From GCA-002733465 sp039969155 (GTDB taxonomy: Bacteria > Pseudomonadota > Gammaproteobacteria > Enterobacterales > Kangiellaceae): 64,000 nucleotides of DNA. Every line of letters starts with the position of its first letter. The stretch's first letter is position 1. The notes under the pieces are model-generated. The model was given only the letters and a program-made list of their open reading frames with translations, made no database searches and was not told the origin of the DNA. The position numbers were made by a program, and so were the translations under genes. The DNA lies in NCBI GenBank assembly GCA_039969155.1, contig JBDVOJ010000053.1, forward strand, positions 1 to 64,000, in the 5' to 3' direction. Of this stretch, positions 54,282 through 63,336 are shown piece after piece.

Positions 54282-55418
54282 TTAATTTTTTGATACTTGA
54301 ATGACAGGTTCGCCCTTAGACTTTGATTGAATAGCCTGTTCACGTGCAGCAAGTTTTGCACGGATCGATTTTTCAATAGAGTCAACCAATTGATCATTCT
54401 CTATTTTGTGACTTTTATTACCATCTTGATAAAGTAGACTAGCTTTTAGTCCGCCGGTTAATCCAAGGTCAGCTTCTTTCGCTTCACCTGGTCCATTCAC
54501 GACACAACCAATAATCGCTACATCCATAGAATCTCGCACGTCTTCCAAACGCATTTCTAATTCATTGACAGTTTTAATAACATCAAACTGTTGACGTGAG
54601 CAGGATGGACACGCGATCAAATTAATGCCGCGCTGCCGTAAACTTAATGATTTTAGAATGTCGTATCCGACTTTAATTTCTTCTACCGGATCGGCGGCAA
54701 GCGAAATTCGAATGGTATCGCCGATACCCTCCGACAGTAACAAGCCCAATCCGACTGATGACTTAACCGCGCCAGCTCTTAAACCACCAGCTTCTGTTAT
54801 ACCTAAATGAAGTGGTTGTTCAATCTGACTGGCGAGTTTTCGGTAGGCTGAAACCGTCATAAAAACATCGGACGCTTTTAAACTGATTTTATAGTTTTGA
54901 AAATCATATTTGTCCAAAATGTCAATATGACGGAACGCTGATTCTACTAATGCGTCGGGAGTCGGCTCGCCATATTTAACTTGTAAGTCTTTTTCCAAAG
55001 AGCCCGCATTAACCCCAACGCGAATTGGAATATTCATATCTCTGGCTTTTTCAATAACACTTCGGATGCGATCTTCTTTACCGATATTTCCAGGGTTAAT
55101 TCTGAGACAGTCTACTCCATAGTCAGCTACTTTGAGCGCTATCTTATAATCGAAATGAATATCCGCCACCAATGGCACTGGCGCACGTTGTTTTATTAAT
55201 TTAAACGCTTCTGCTGCATCCATAGTTGGCACAGAAACCCTCACTAAATCACCGCCAGCATCGGCTATGGCACTAATTTGTTTTAGAGTCGCTTCGACGT
55301 CACAGGTATCGGTATTAGTCATACTCTGAACCGCAATTGGTGCATCACCACCAATCGGAACATTGCCCACCATTATTTGGCGGCTTTTACGACGTTTAAT
55401 CCAGGATTCACCTTTCAT
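54282..55418 (-). CDS. ispG: 4-Hydroxy-3-methylbut-2-enyl diphosphate synthase (IspG)
   Basis: IspG is the penultimate enzyme of the methylerythritol phosphate (isoprenoid) pathway, an iron-sulfur enzyme. The 378-aa product has the family motifs IAVQSMTNTDTCDV, RVSVPTMDAAEAF, GVDCLRINPGNIGKEDR and the [4Fe-4S] cysteines in LIACPSCSRQQFDV and VAIIGCVVNGPGEAKEADLG. It follows rodZ and pilF in the conserved order but is not followed by hisS here. Confidence 0.98.
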   Translation of the reverse strand: MKGESWIKRRKSRQIMVGNVPIGGDAPIAVQSMTNTDTCDVEATLKQISAIADAGGDLVRVSVPTMDAAEAFKLIKQRAPVPLVADIHFDYKIALKVADYGVDCLRINPGNIGKEDRIRSVIEKARDMNIPIRVGVNAGSLEKDLQVKYGEPTPDALVESAFRHIDILDKYDFQNYKISLKASDVFMTVSAYRKLASQIEQPLHLGITEAGGLRAGAVKSSVGLGLLLSEGIGDTIRISLAADPVEEIKVGYDILKSLSLRQRGINLIACPSCSRQQFDVIKTVNELEMRLEDVRDSMDVAIIGCVVNGPGEAKEADLGLTGGLKASLLYQDGNKSHKIENDQLVDSIEKSIRAKLAAREQAIQSKSKGEPVIQVSKN

Positions 55419-55468
55419 TATTGCTGCTTTCTCTTTTTGAAACGTTTAAGAGTAATGGTCTATCACTC

Positions 55469-56473
55469 TTAGTTAAGTATAATTTCTGCTCGCCTTTCGG
55501 CACGGTAACCAGACAAATCATAACTTTGGTTATTATATTGAAGGGTCACTACCGAAGGGTCTCCAAGCACCACATTAAATGGCTTAACTCCCTCAATAGG
55601 CATGTGCTTTCCTGCTCTTTTTACACCTACGGCAAGAACCTCTCCTCTTGCATCGACAATTCTTACCCAGCAATCAGCTGAAAAATCAAAAACCAATGGC
55701 GTCATTTCAAACGTTTCAGTAGCTGCTTGATTACTAGTCGATGTTGAAATTTTCTCACTCCCAATGTCAGATTGTGAGCCTGAATCATTAGCTGAGCTTA
55801 CCAGCGAAGCAGCATTTTGTTGATTATCAGTAGCAGACGGGGTTGCTGCTTGAGTTTGCTCGGTAGATGATTTTAGCTCTGTGACTAAACCAGCATCTTG
55901 TTGCTTTTCTGGTACTTGCGAAACATCTTCACTTGTAACCGGATCATCAAGATTAGATTGGTCTGAAATCGCAGCTAAGTCAATTTCACTAGAAGCTGAA
56001 GTATCATTTAACGCAAGGTCAATTTCATTAGTGCTGTCATGACTTGCAAATCGCTTCCAAAGCTCATAGCCGCCATAAGATAAAAACAAAAGAATGACTA
56101 TTGCTGAAATAGCCTTAATGATAAAACTATTGGAATTGAGCTCTCGTCGGCCACTATCAAATTTCGAAATGCTTTGCACACGGCTAAGTGATGGCGCATC
56201 ACCGCTGGTTTGAGTATCAAATTCTGCAAGAATTTTTGGGGTGTCTAATCCAACTTTGGTTGAATAGGCTTTAACGTAACCACGAATAAACGCAACAGGA
56301 ATGTCTTGATGAAAATTATTTTGTTCGATTTTAGTGATAATTTCAACGGCTAAATTTAACTCTTTAGCAACTTTTTCACTATCTAGGCCGAGATTATCTC
56401 TCGCTTCGCACAGCCTCGCACCGATATCGATGGCCGGTTCTTGCCCTTCTGTTTGGCTCTCTTCTACATCCAT
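55469..56473 (-). CDS. rodZ: Cell-shape protein RodZ
   Basis: RodZ links the MreB cytoskeleton to the elongation machinery. The 334-aa protein has an N-terminal helix-turn-helix domain (IGARLCEARDNLGLDSEKVAKELNLAVEIITKIEQNNF), a single membrane helix (about 123-140, IIKAISAIVILLFLSYGG), a Ser/Gln-rich periplasmic linker and a C-terminal DUF4115 domain (FDFSADCWVRIVDARGEVLAVGVKRAG). Its start overlaps the pilF stop by 10 bases, coupling translation. Confidence 0.95.
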   Translation of the reverse strand: MDVEESQTEGQEPAIDIGARLCEARDNLGLDSEKVAKELNLAVEIITKIEQNNFHQDIPVAFIRGYVKAYSTKVGLDTPKILAEFDTQTSGDAPSLSRVQSISKFDSGRRELNSNSFIIKAISAIVILLFLSYGGYELWKRFASHDSTNEIDLALNDTSASSEIDLAAISDQSNLDDPVTSEDVSQVPEKQQDAGLVTELKSSTEQTQAATPSATDNQQNAASLVSSANDSGSQSDIGSEKISTSTSNQAATETFEMTPLVFDFSADCWVRIVDARGEVLAVGVKRAGKHMPIEGVKPFNVVLGDPSVVTLQYNNQSYDLSGYRAERRAEIILN

Positions 56474-57273
56474 TGCTTTTTATTATCCAAGTATTCCGCA
56501 GTCTGGTCAGAGTCAGGAAATAGTTGCTCTAGCTTTATCGCATAACTCGCTCGAGCATCTTTGTCTTTTCTGTGATGAGCGACTCTCAAGCCTAACCATA
56601 AGGAATTAGCTGTAGGGCGAGAAACCGCCTCAAACCGCTGAATATAATTAAAGGCGCGTTCATAACGTTTTTTATAGAATTCGACTTCCGCCATTTCAAT
56701 TAAAGCAACCGGTAATTTGCTATTTCGATTAAGCGCTTTACGGAAGTAACCCGCAGCTTTATCTCGATTATTGGCTCGCTTTGCACAGACGCCGGCATTC
56801 ATAAAAGCCGATTCGATATCCGCGTAAGTAGGTTGGTCAATCGCTTTATTAAAGTATTCTTCCGCCTCTTCATATTCGCCCTTAGCACATAAAAATGACC
56901 CATAGCCATTTAGGAAATCCGGATTCTTGGGGGCTATTCTTAATGCTTTTTTATAGGATTTTTCGGCTTTTTCAAACTCTTTAACTTGCTCATAGTAATA
57001 AGCCAGACCAAAATGAACATTCGGTGAATCAGCACCTAGTTCAAGTGCTTTATCTAAATGACGTTTAGCATTCAACAAACTACCATTTTGCAGGTATTGC
57101 AAACCGGCACTTAACCGTGTTTGAGCGGCCTTATGACGATCGAATTCTTCTCGACTCATTGGAGAGCCCTGAGAACCAATGGCATTGGTCGTGGTATTAG
57201 AAGATGTCTGACAAGCAGACAATACGCTGACTAACACGATCAAAGTAAAGACTTTGATAATGGCAATTTTCAT
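56464..57273 (-). CDS. pilF: Type IV pilus biogenesis lipoprotein PilF/PilW
   Basis: The product, 269 aa from the start used, is a lipoprotein (lipobox SAC near residue 20) with six TPR repeats such as AKRHLDKALELGADSPNVHFGLAYYYEQ and AEKSYKKALRIAPKNPDFLNGYGSFLC and CAKGEYEEAEEYFNKAI. PilF helps the PilQ secretin reach the outer membrane. Gene position between rlmN and rodZ is conserved. The ORF is open to 57324, but the ATG at 57273 has GGAG upstream and begins the signal peptide. Confidence 0.95.
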   Translation of the reverse strand: MKIAIIKVFTLIVLVSVLSACQTSSNTTTNAIGSQGSPMSREEFDRHKAAQTRLSAGLQYLQNGSLLNAKRHLDKALELGADSPNVHFGLAYYYEQVKEFEKAEKSYKKALRIAPKNPDFLNGYGSFLCAKGEYEEAEEYFNKAIDQPTYADIESAFMNAGVCAKRANNRDKAAGYFRKALNRNSKLPVALIEMAEVEFYKKRYERAFNYIQRFEAVSRPTANSLWLGLRVAHHRKDKDARASYAIKLEQLFPDSDQTAEYLDNKKQWM

Positions 57274-57426
57274 GAAGACTGACTCCCGATGAATGAATAC
57301 AAATCCTAACCAAGGCTCTAGCAATCATACCACAGAGCAACGCTAGATATTGCCAACTAGGACAAACAATTCTACCCAAGCAACTAGTTAGGTGCAAATC
57401 AACATTTCTTAAAGGTTCTCAGACAG

Positions 57427-58545
57427 TTAGCTCACTGTCTTAATGTCGATATTACCTTGTTTTCGCTGCATTCGTTGTTGCCGACGCGTCCTATCCAAAA
57501 CTTCACCGACCAACTGCCCACAAGCTGCATCAATATCGTCTCCACGGGTTCGTCTGGTGACCACCACATACCCCTGTTTAATAAGAATCTCGCCAAACTT
57601 ATCAATGTCTTTTTGAGTCGATGTCTCATAACGAGTTTTTGGAAACGGATTAAATGGAATTAGATTAATCTTACAAGGCAAATCCTTTAGCAACCTTGCC
57701 AATTCTCGAGCATGAGCAGCGGTATCGTTGACACCTTTCAGCATCACATACTCAATTGTCACTTTTTTACTGGCATTAGAATCTTCTAGGTACTGTTTTA
57801 CTGAAGGCAGTAAAACTTCAATTGGATACTTCTTATTAATCGGAACTAGCTGATCCCGTAACTCGTTATTAGGGGCGTGTAATGACAGTGCTAGGGCAAC
57901 ATCGGCATTTTCAATCAATTTGTTAAGACCTGGTACAACGCCAGATGTACTTATGGTGACTCGTCGTTTAGACAAACCGTAGCCAAAATCATCTAACAAA
58001 ATATCGCAAGCGTTAACAACCGGAGTGTAGTTTTGCAGCGGTTCTCCCATGCCCATAAACACCACATTACTGACTCGGCGTTTACCAGTAGTCCGCAAAG
58101 CCCCTAGGCGTCTTGCGGCTAGCCAAACTTGACCGACAATTTCAGCGGTAGTGAGATTGCGGTTAAAACCTTGTTGTGCAGTAGAACAAAATGAGCAGTC
58201 GAGTGCGCAACCGACTTGTGATGAAATACATAACGTCCCTCGTTCACCATCGGGAATAAAAACGGTTTCAATCGCTTGGCCATCGTTGGTTCTAAGTGCC
58301 CATTTGACGGTTCCATCTTCGGATTGCTGTTCTTCGATAATTTCTGGACCTTCGATCACGCAAATCTTTTTAAGCTTCGCTTTGAGATCTTTGGAAATGT
58401 TGGTCATCTGATCAAAATCATCAGCCACGAATTGGTGTAACCATTTGAAGACTTGAGGGGCGCGAAACGGTTTTTCTTCAATTTCTTTGAAAAATTCAAC
58501 CATTTCATCCCGGGTCAGGTCGAGTAGATTTAATTGCTCACTCAT
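57427..58545 (-). CDS. rlmN: RNA methyltransferase RlmN (radical SAM)
   Basis: RlmN methylates A2503 in 23S rRNA and A37 in some tRNAs. The 372-aa protein has the radical-SAM cluster CxxxCxxC in GCALDCSFCSTAQQGF, the region NVVFMGMGEPLQNY and the C-terminal Cys in DIDAACGQL. Conserved with ndk upstream. The leader holds a perfect palindrome (58567-58583). Confidence 0.98.
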   Translation of the reverse strand: MSEQLNLLDLTRDEMVEFFKEIEEKPFRAPQVFKWLHQFVADDFDQMTNISKDLKAKLKKICVIEGPEIIEEQQSEDGTVKWALRTNDGQAIETVFIPDGERGTLCISSQVGCALDCSFCSTAQQGFNRNLTTAEIVGQVWLAARRLGALRTTGKRRVSNVVFMGMGEPLQNYTPVVNACDILLDDFGYGLSKRRVTISTSGVVPGLNKLIENADVALALSLHAPNNELRDQLVPINKKYPIEVLLPSVKQYLEDSNASKKVTIEYVMLKGVNDTAAHARELARLLKDLPCKINLIPFNPFPKTRYETSTQKDIDKFGEILIKQGYVVVTRRTRGDDIDAACGQLVGEVLDRTRRQQRMQRKQGNIDIKTVS

Positions 58546-58566
58546 TACAATACCTTTGCGGAAAAC

Positions 58567-58583
58567 GTCATCGTTACGATGAC
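58567..58583 (-). promoter_or_regulatory. Palindrome in the rlmN leader
   Basis: GTCATCGT-T-ACGATGAC is an exact 8-bp inverted repeat around one base, 22 bases before the rlmN start. On the minus strand it is followed by GTTTT, so it could be an attenuator, an operator, or part of an ndk terminator. No assignment is certain. Confidence 0.45.
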
Positions 58584-58596
58584 TTAAATTTTAAAC

Positions 58597-58622
58597 GAGC
58601 AAAGAAATGATTTTCTTTGCTC
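58597..58622 (-). terminator. Terminator of ndk
   Basis: GAGCAAAGAAA (58597-58607) and TTTCTTTGCTC (58612-58622) give an 11-bp stem with loop TGAT, just after the ndk stop and before the rlmN start. On the minus strand it is followed by GTTTAAAATT, a weak T-tract. Confidence 0.75.
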
Positions 58623-58654
58623 TTAATTATTCTAAAACTTGTATCTAATGCAGA

Positions 58655-59086
58655 CTATCGAAGTCTTTTGCATACTTCTTCTTCAGAGAAGAAATAAGCA
58701 ATTTCACGAGCAGCTGATTCTGGAGCATCTGAACCATGAACCGCATTTTCGTCGATAGAGTTAGCAAAATCAGCTCTTAAAGTACCACGAGCCGCTTCAG
58801 CTGGGTTAGTTGCACCCATGATTTCACGGTTTGCAAGAATAGCATTTTCGCCTTCTAACACTTGAACCATTACAGGGCCAGACGTCATGAACGCCACTAA
58901 GTCATTGAAAAAAGGACGTTCTTTATGCTCAGCATAGAACCCTTCTGCTTTCTCTTTGCTCAATTGAACCATTTTGCTTGCTACAATTTGTAGTCCAGCG
59001 CTTTCGAAACGCGCATAGATTTGGCCGATAAGGTTTTTAGCTACTGCGTCTGGTTTTACAATTGAAAAAGTACGTTCGATCGCCAT
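58655..59086 (-). CDS. ndk: Nucleoside diphosphate kinase
   Basis: The 143-aa kinase moves the terminal phosphate between nucleoside di- and triphosphates. Motifs: TFSIVKPDAVAKNLIG, and the active His in ENAVHGSDAPESAAREIAYFF. GGAG lies 7 bases before the ATG. A TATAAT (minus) at 59188-59193 may be its promoter -10 element. First gene of the ndk-rlmN-pilF-rodZ-ispG order. Confidence 0.99.
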   Translation of the reverse strand: MAIERTFSIVKPDAVAKNLIGQIYARFESAGLQIVASKMVQLSKEKAEGFYAEHKERPFFNDLVAFMTSGPVMVQVLEGENAILANREIMGATNPAEAARGTLRADFANSIDENAVHGSDAPESAAREIAYFFSEEEVCKRLR

Positions 59087-59295
59087 TTTTTACTCCGCTC
59101 TATATAATTTAATAATTGATTTATAAATCAATAAGTTAATTGAATTCTTTGGTGCCAAACTATCTCGTGAGGACACCGAGGGCGCGTATTATACACGGCA
59201 ATAACAAGATGGAATAGGTTTGTTTAAAAATTAATCAAACGGAGAGGACTGTGACTTGCAAATCGATTTACTGACAGATTTTGACTAAAAGCCGC

Positions 59296-60273
59296 TCAAT
59301 CCATTCTTGAGCGTGAGATTTGAACGGTACTTTCAATAAAGCGCACCACAAGACTTTCTGTATCTAGTTGTTCAGACTGTATTTTTTGACTAACCGACTC
59401 CAGAACTACGGCTGACTGAGCATCCACCAAGTTGAGTGTAATTTTGGCCAATCCGGCACTTTGTCTGATTTCAACTTCAATCAACCAAGATACCGCGAAC
59501 TCTTCGGCTAAATAAGGAATTAATGATTGCTGTTGCAAATAGCCCATTCTAGACGATAGAAACCGAATATCCTTGGTTTTAAGCACTTCCTGTTGAAGCT
59601 TTTCCCGCAAAATCTCCACTATTTCTTTGTGCGCTGGTGTTTCACCTTCAATGGGCATCATGGCTACTTTTATAAATCGATCTGAGAATTGGCTTTTAAC
59701 TAACCAGATGGTCGATACCGCTAAAAGGCTAAAGAATACAACACCAGAAATCCCCCACAATGCCCAACGGAACCAATTCGAAAAACTTAAATGAGTGCGC
59801 TGAGCGAATATCGAATCCGGCTTTCGCGGTTCAAGCTTTGGCTTTTCGGTTTGAGTCGCTAATGATTGTCGCTCCTCTTTGAAGTCAATTTTTCTCTCTG
59901 AACTACATTCCAATAACCAGCGATAGCCTTTTTTTGGAATGGTTTCGATAATCTTGTGTTGAGGTGAAAGTGATTTGAATACCGCACGAATGTCGGAAAT
60001 CGCTCGAGTCAAAGTATCATCACTGACTATTTGGTTAGGCCAAACTAATTGATCGATTTCACTTCGACTGACCACCTTCCCTGCGTTTTCCAATAACACA
60101 GTCAGCACCTTCATATTGATGGGTGTTAGCCGTGCTTCGTGTTCCGCAACCTTTATTTGTCCTAAGTCAGGCGTAATTGATATCTCTTCACAGAAGTAAC
60201 AATTTACAGGACCACTTATTTTTGGAAGTGGTTTCTGTGGTTCTGGAGAGGGATTGTGTGAATTATTTTGCAT
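59296..60273 (-). CDS. CadC-like membrane winged-helix regulator (second)
   Basis: The 325-aa protein has an OmpR-type winged helix (about 30-125; KVLTVLLENAGKVVSRSEIDQLVWPNQIVSDDTLTRAISDIR, wing IIETIPKKGYRW), a linker, one membrane helix (about 175-195) and a short periplasmic domain. It differs from the 37543 regulator in lacking the TPR part. The start ATG at 60273 is preferred; the ORF is open to a TTG at 60312. Upstream are two exact copies of TCAAGCTA (60392-60399 and 60406-60413). Targets unknown, possibly the divergent gene at 60521. Confidence 0.88.
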   Translation of the reverse strand: MQNNSHNPSPEPQKPLPKISGPVNCYFCEEISITPDLGQIKVAEHEARLTPINMKVLTVLLENAGKVVSRSEIDQLVWPNQIVSDDTLTRAISDIRAVFKSLSPQHKIIETIPKKGYRWLLECSSERKIDFKEERQSLATQTEKPKLEPRKPDSIFAQRTHLSFSNWFRWALWGISGVVFFSLLAVSTIWLVKSQFSDRFIKVAMMPIEGETPAHKEIVEILREKLQQEVLKTKDIRFLSSRMGYLQQQSLIPYLAEEFAVSWLIEVEIRQSAGLAKITLNLVDAQSAVVLESVSQKIQSEQLDTESLVVRFIESTVQISRSRMD

Positions 60274-60391
60274 GGCCAAATAGTACCATCTAAAAAGCTG
60301 AAGAAAAGCCAATTAGCGGGTTCCTCAGCTTTTGCGGAGGTAATGCTCAGGCTACACAGCTCAATTTGATGAATAATTTAGACTGACAATA

Positions 60392-60413
60392 TCAAGCTAG
60401 GCGGTTCAAGCTA
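60392..60413. repeat. Direct repeat TCAAGCTA upstream of the second regulator
   Basis: Two exact 8-bp copies of TCAAGCTA start 14 bases apart between the divergent genes. Possible operator, but short enough to be chance. Confidence 0.35.
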
Positions 60414-60520
60414 ACTAAAATCGCAAATGATATTGAAGTCTTAATATGAATAGCTACATAAAACCCTGCTGGGATTGATTGGCTATTCCTGCAGTAAGCT
60501 AAATCGAGGAGGGTTTTTAA

Positions 60521-61870
60521 ATGTCACGTTCGCAAATTACCAAGAAATTAGGAATAGGTTTCGGAGTTGTTATTTTGCTGTTTATCGCAATACTCACTTT
60601 CGCAAGTTTTGAAACATTCGACGAGCCACTTTCCACTGGTGTTAGTCAGGCATTACAAAAATCCGCGATGCCGACCGATCAAGACAACGCATTTATCGCA
60701 ATTTGGGGGCTCAGTACCTCAAGCGACAAAAACATGATCGAATCGGGTCGCGCACTAATCCAACGATACCGCTACAACCGAGATTCCCAAGGTAGAGACG
60801 AACTTACAGAAGAAGACTATCAAGAGATTCTGACCAATAAGGATATGGATAAAGCCTGGCAATCAATCATTCCTAAATGCCATGTCCGTAAAAAGCAAGA
60901 CTGCACTGCTAAACTGGCAAGTCAAATCGCATTGCAACCAATATCCGATCAACGTTTTGATCTGATGATGGAACGATATAAAGCGATAAGGCAGCTTAAG
61001 GATTATCAACATATGGATGATCTTACCTTTGCTTCACCGCTCCCCTCTTTCGGTCCGCTATTAAGCTTAAACAAGCTCAATTTAGCGATAGCTCTCAATC
61101 AAAATGATGCTAGTGTTTTCATCCAGAATCTAGAATCGGAATTAAAATTTTGGCGAATGTTATTAAATCAAGGCGATAGCATTCTCGATAAAATGATTGC
61201 CAACGTAGGCTATAGAAATAACCTTGCTGCCACTTCTAATTTTTTATCAACTCAGCCTAATCTGAGTGAACATGACCTTGCGAAGCTGCGTCAATTACTT
61301 AGCCCGTTGTCCGGTCAAGAACTCGATATCAGTGAGGCTTTTTTATTTGAAGAGAAAGCGTTCTATAACACTTTGCAGAATATCGACGCTGAACAACTTA
61401 AAGAAGCACTTGGATTAAGCTCAAGTCCTTCTGCTTGGCTTATCCAACCCAATGCCACCATCAATGACTATCATGAGCTTTTTGTAATAAAAATCCAAGA
61501 GCTAGGAAAAATGGACACTCCGCAATTCGCTGCTGCGATAAAAACTAAAAATGGCGAATCATGTTGTTTTCAGGAAATGGAATCCTTGTCATCGCTTTCT
61601 TTTAGTTCACTTTATAATTTAGGTGGTAAGTCTTTACTTACGGCTACCCTCTTTAACGGCCAAGACTATCTCGCCAGAATCCACGATCTTAATGGATTAA
61701 TCGGTTTAGTTGGAGTTGAACTAAATCTGCTAACTGATAGAGCCTCTACCGAGCGCTGGTTAAAGGAAAACACGGTGGTTTTAGGCCACAGTATTCGATT
61801 TGACCCAAAAATTGGGACTCTTGAATTTGATTGCTTGGATAGTCATTCTATTTGCAAGCTCAAATTATGA
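60521..61870 (+). CDS. Unknown membrane-anchored protein (449 aa)
   Basis: Not recognised. One N-terminal membrane segment (about 11-30, GFGVVILLFIAILTF) and a periplasmic helical body (about 35-449) with two Cys pairs (CHVRKKQDCTAK and the tail FDCLDSHSICKLKL) and a CC in ESCCFQ. No enzyme motif. A strong GGAGGG lies 8 bases before the ATG. It is divergent from the second CadC-like regulator and could be its target; inference from position. Confidence 0.75.
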   Translation: MSRSQITKKLGIGFGVVILLFIAILTFASFETFDEPLSTGVSQALQKSAMPTDQDNAFIAIWGLSTSSDKNMIESGRALIQRYRYNRDSQGRDELTEEDYQEILTNKDMDKAWQSIIPKCHVRKKQDCTAKLASQIALQPISDQRFDLMMERYKAIRQLKDYQHMDDLTFASPLPSFGPLLSLNKLNLAIALNQNDASVFIQNLESELKFWRMLLNQGDSILDKMIANVGYRNNLAATSNFLSTQPNLSEHDLAKLRQLLSPLSGQELDISEAFLFEEKAFYNTLQNIDAEQLKEALGLSSSPSAWLIQPNATINDYHELFVIKIQELGKMDTPQFAAAIKTKNGESCCFQEMESLSSLSFSSLYNLGGKSLLTATLFNGQDYLARIHDLNGLIGLVGVELNLLTDRASTERWLKENTVVLGHSIRFDPKIGTLEFDCLDSHSICKLKL

Positions 61871-61994
61871 GCTAGCTTACAATCATTTCCTAGAAGGCGG
61901 ATAACTCAAACGAACAATAATTCAAGGGTTCAATTTGCTATCCGCTAAACAACTCGATATTCTTAAATAACTACCCAACTTACCATAGTATTTA

Positions 61995-62585
61995 ATGAAT
62001 CAACCTCACGACCCTTGGTCGAATAACCAGTCCCAAAATAATCAACCCGAGCCACCGCACTCTGGAAAACCGAATTCCGATGAGCTGACTGGTATGGGTC
62101 GTAATATGACCATTATCGCTTCGATAATTGGACTCGCCTTGGCCACTTGGATATTTTCTGGGGTCGAAGAGCGTCATGAAAACCCAAACCACTCGCCAGA
62201 CTCTTATTCAGCCAACAATCAAACAGTGGTGACACTTGAGCGCAATCGCTTTGGGCACTATGTCACTTCGGGCTATCTAAATGACGAGCCGGTGGTTTAT
62301 ATGCTGGATACTGGAGCAACAGTTGTGGCAATCCCCGGCTCACTTGAAAATCGTCTTAATTTAAGACGTGGCCGCCGAATTCAAACGCAAACGGCAAATG
62401 GTACAGGGACAGCCTATGTCACCGAAATTGACTATATTCAAATCGGTGATATTAGACTTAACAATGTTAGAGCTTCAATTCTTCCCGGCATGGAAGGTGA
62501 ACAAATACTATTAGGGATGGATGCTCTGAAACAGCTTGAATTTCGACAGAAAGGTCGGGAGTTGACCTTGATTCAGGAAAGATAG
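61995..62585 (+). CDS. Retropepsin-like aspartic protease (TIGR02281 type)
   Basis: The 196-aa protein has a polar N-terminus, one membrane segment (about 37-53) and a retropepsin-like domain with the catalytic DTGA in YMLDTGATVVAIPGS and ILLGMDALKQLEFRQ at the end. This clan AA family of bacterial proteases works as a dimer outside the cytoplasm; substrates are unknown. No close neighbour in operon. Confidence 0.92.
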   Translation: MNQPHDPWSNNQSQNNQPEPPHSGKPNSDELTGMGRNMTIIASIIGLALATWIFSGVEERHENPNHSPDSYSANNQTVVTLERNRFGHYVTSGYLNDEPVVYMLDTGATVVAIPGSLENRLNLRRGRRIQTQTANGTGTAYVTEIDYIQIGDIRLNNVRASILPGMEGEQILLGMDALKQLEFRQKGRELTLIQER

Positions 62586-62768
62586 GTTTCACTCGAAGTT
62601 GAGCTTGAATTTTTAGTTCCTAATATTGCAAGTTGTATTTCGGCCAATTGAGATAAAGAGTGTCATGTTATTCCTTAACTAATGCGATGATTGCCTCTTT
62701 TCCAAAAGGGACAAGCTTGTTGTTGTTTTTAAGAACCAAAATTAGATTCAAGGTCAAATTCAACAGCG

Positions 62769-62786
62769 TTTCGCAGCGCTGCGCTC
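62769..62786 (+). repeat. Inverted repeat, left copy
   Basis: 18 bp, TTTCGCAGCGCTGCGCTC, reverse complement of the copy at 63152-63169; the core CGCAGCGCTGCG is itself palindromic. Confidence 0.85.
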
Positions 62787-62850
62787 AAGCAACTTTTCCA
62801 CTGATCCGATGGACATGGGGATGTCGGGTTGCTCGCAGCCACTGGGCGAA

Positions 62851-62889
62851 AAGATAACTAGCTCCTATCGAAAAGCTAGTCTTTATCTT
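62851..62889 (+). other. Hairpin in gene-free region
   Basis: AAGATAACTAGCT pairs with AGCTAGTCTTTATCTT around a loop of about 10 bases, with a three-base bulge. May be a leftover terminator or REP-type structure. Confidence 0.5.
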
Positions 62890-63116
62890 CCTAGGCTTGG
62901 TCACAATCTCTTTGTTAAAGGTTTGCCGACCTAGCGGCTATCTTTTTCGTAATGATATTCACTTAATTGATTACGTGTAAAGAAAGAATGATCGAAGTAA
63001 GTAACGTTGGGATGGGCCTCACAGACAAAATGGTGGTGGGCGACCCACAGAAAACAGGTTAAAAAGACCAGGTCAATTTCGGTCGCCCAGTGCGCAACGT
63101 AAAAGGCATTTTTGCG

Positions 63117-63140
63117 TTCTTTTGTTGGCAGACAAAAGAA
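63117..63140 (+). other. Hairpin TTCTTTTGT / ACAAAAGAA
   Basis: Perfect 9-bp stem with a 6-base loop (TGGCAG) in the gene-free region, just left of the right-hand inverted repeat copy. Confidence 0.6.
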
Positions 63141-63151
63141 TGTCGCAGTCA

Positions 63152-63169
63152 GAGCGCAGCGCTGCGAAA
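63152..63169 (-). repeat. Inverted repeat, right copy
   Basis: GAGCGCAGCGCTGCGAAA, exact reverse complement of 62769-62786; followed by a REP-like CTGAGCGGAGTCGAAG motif. Confidence 0.85.
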
Positions 63170-63336
63170 AAAGGTTACTGAGCGGAGTCGAAGCATTGAC
63201 TTTGAACTTAATGTTGATTCTTAGTTAAAGGACAATAAAAATTGTCCGCAAAAGATAAAAAGCTGAAATTAATACCACCAGATTATATTTCAATCTACGA
63301 GCCCAAAACGAAAGGCAGAACTAAGACTAGCCCAAT

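Larger units (their letters stand above)
62586..63336. other. 751-bp gene-free region with inverted repeats
   Basis: No convincing gene. It holds an 18-bp perfect inverted repeat (62769-62786 and 63152-63169, centred on CGCAGCGCTGCG), a REP-like motif (63175-63195, CTGAGCGGAGTCGAAG), a hairpin at 62851-62889 and a second at 63117-63140. Composition is more GC-rich than flanks. It looks like degraded repetitive or mobile DNA. Confidence 0.6.

Noticed and set aside
62660..62857. ORF of 65 codons in the gene-free region
   Set aside because: No start signal and repeat-derived composition; it runs through the inverted repeat.
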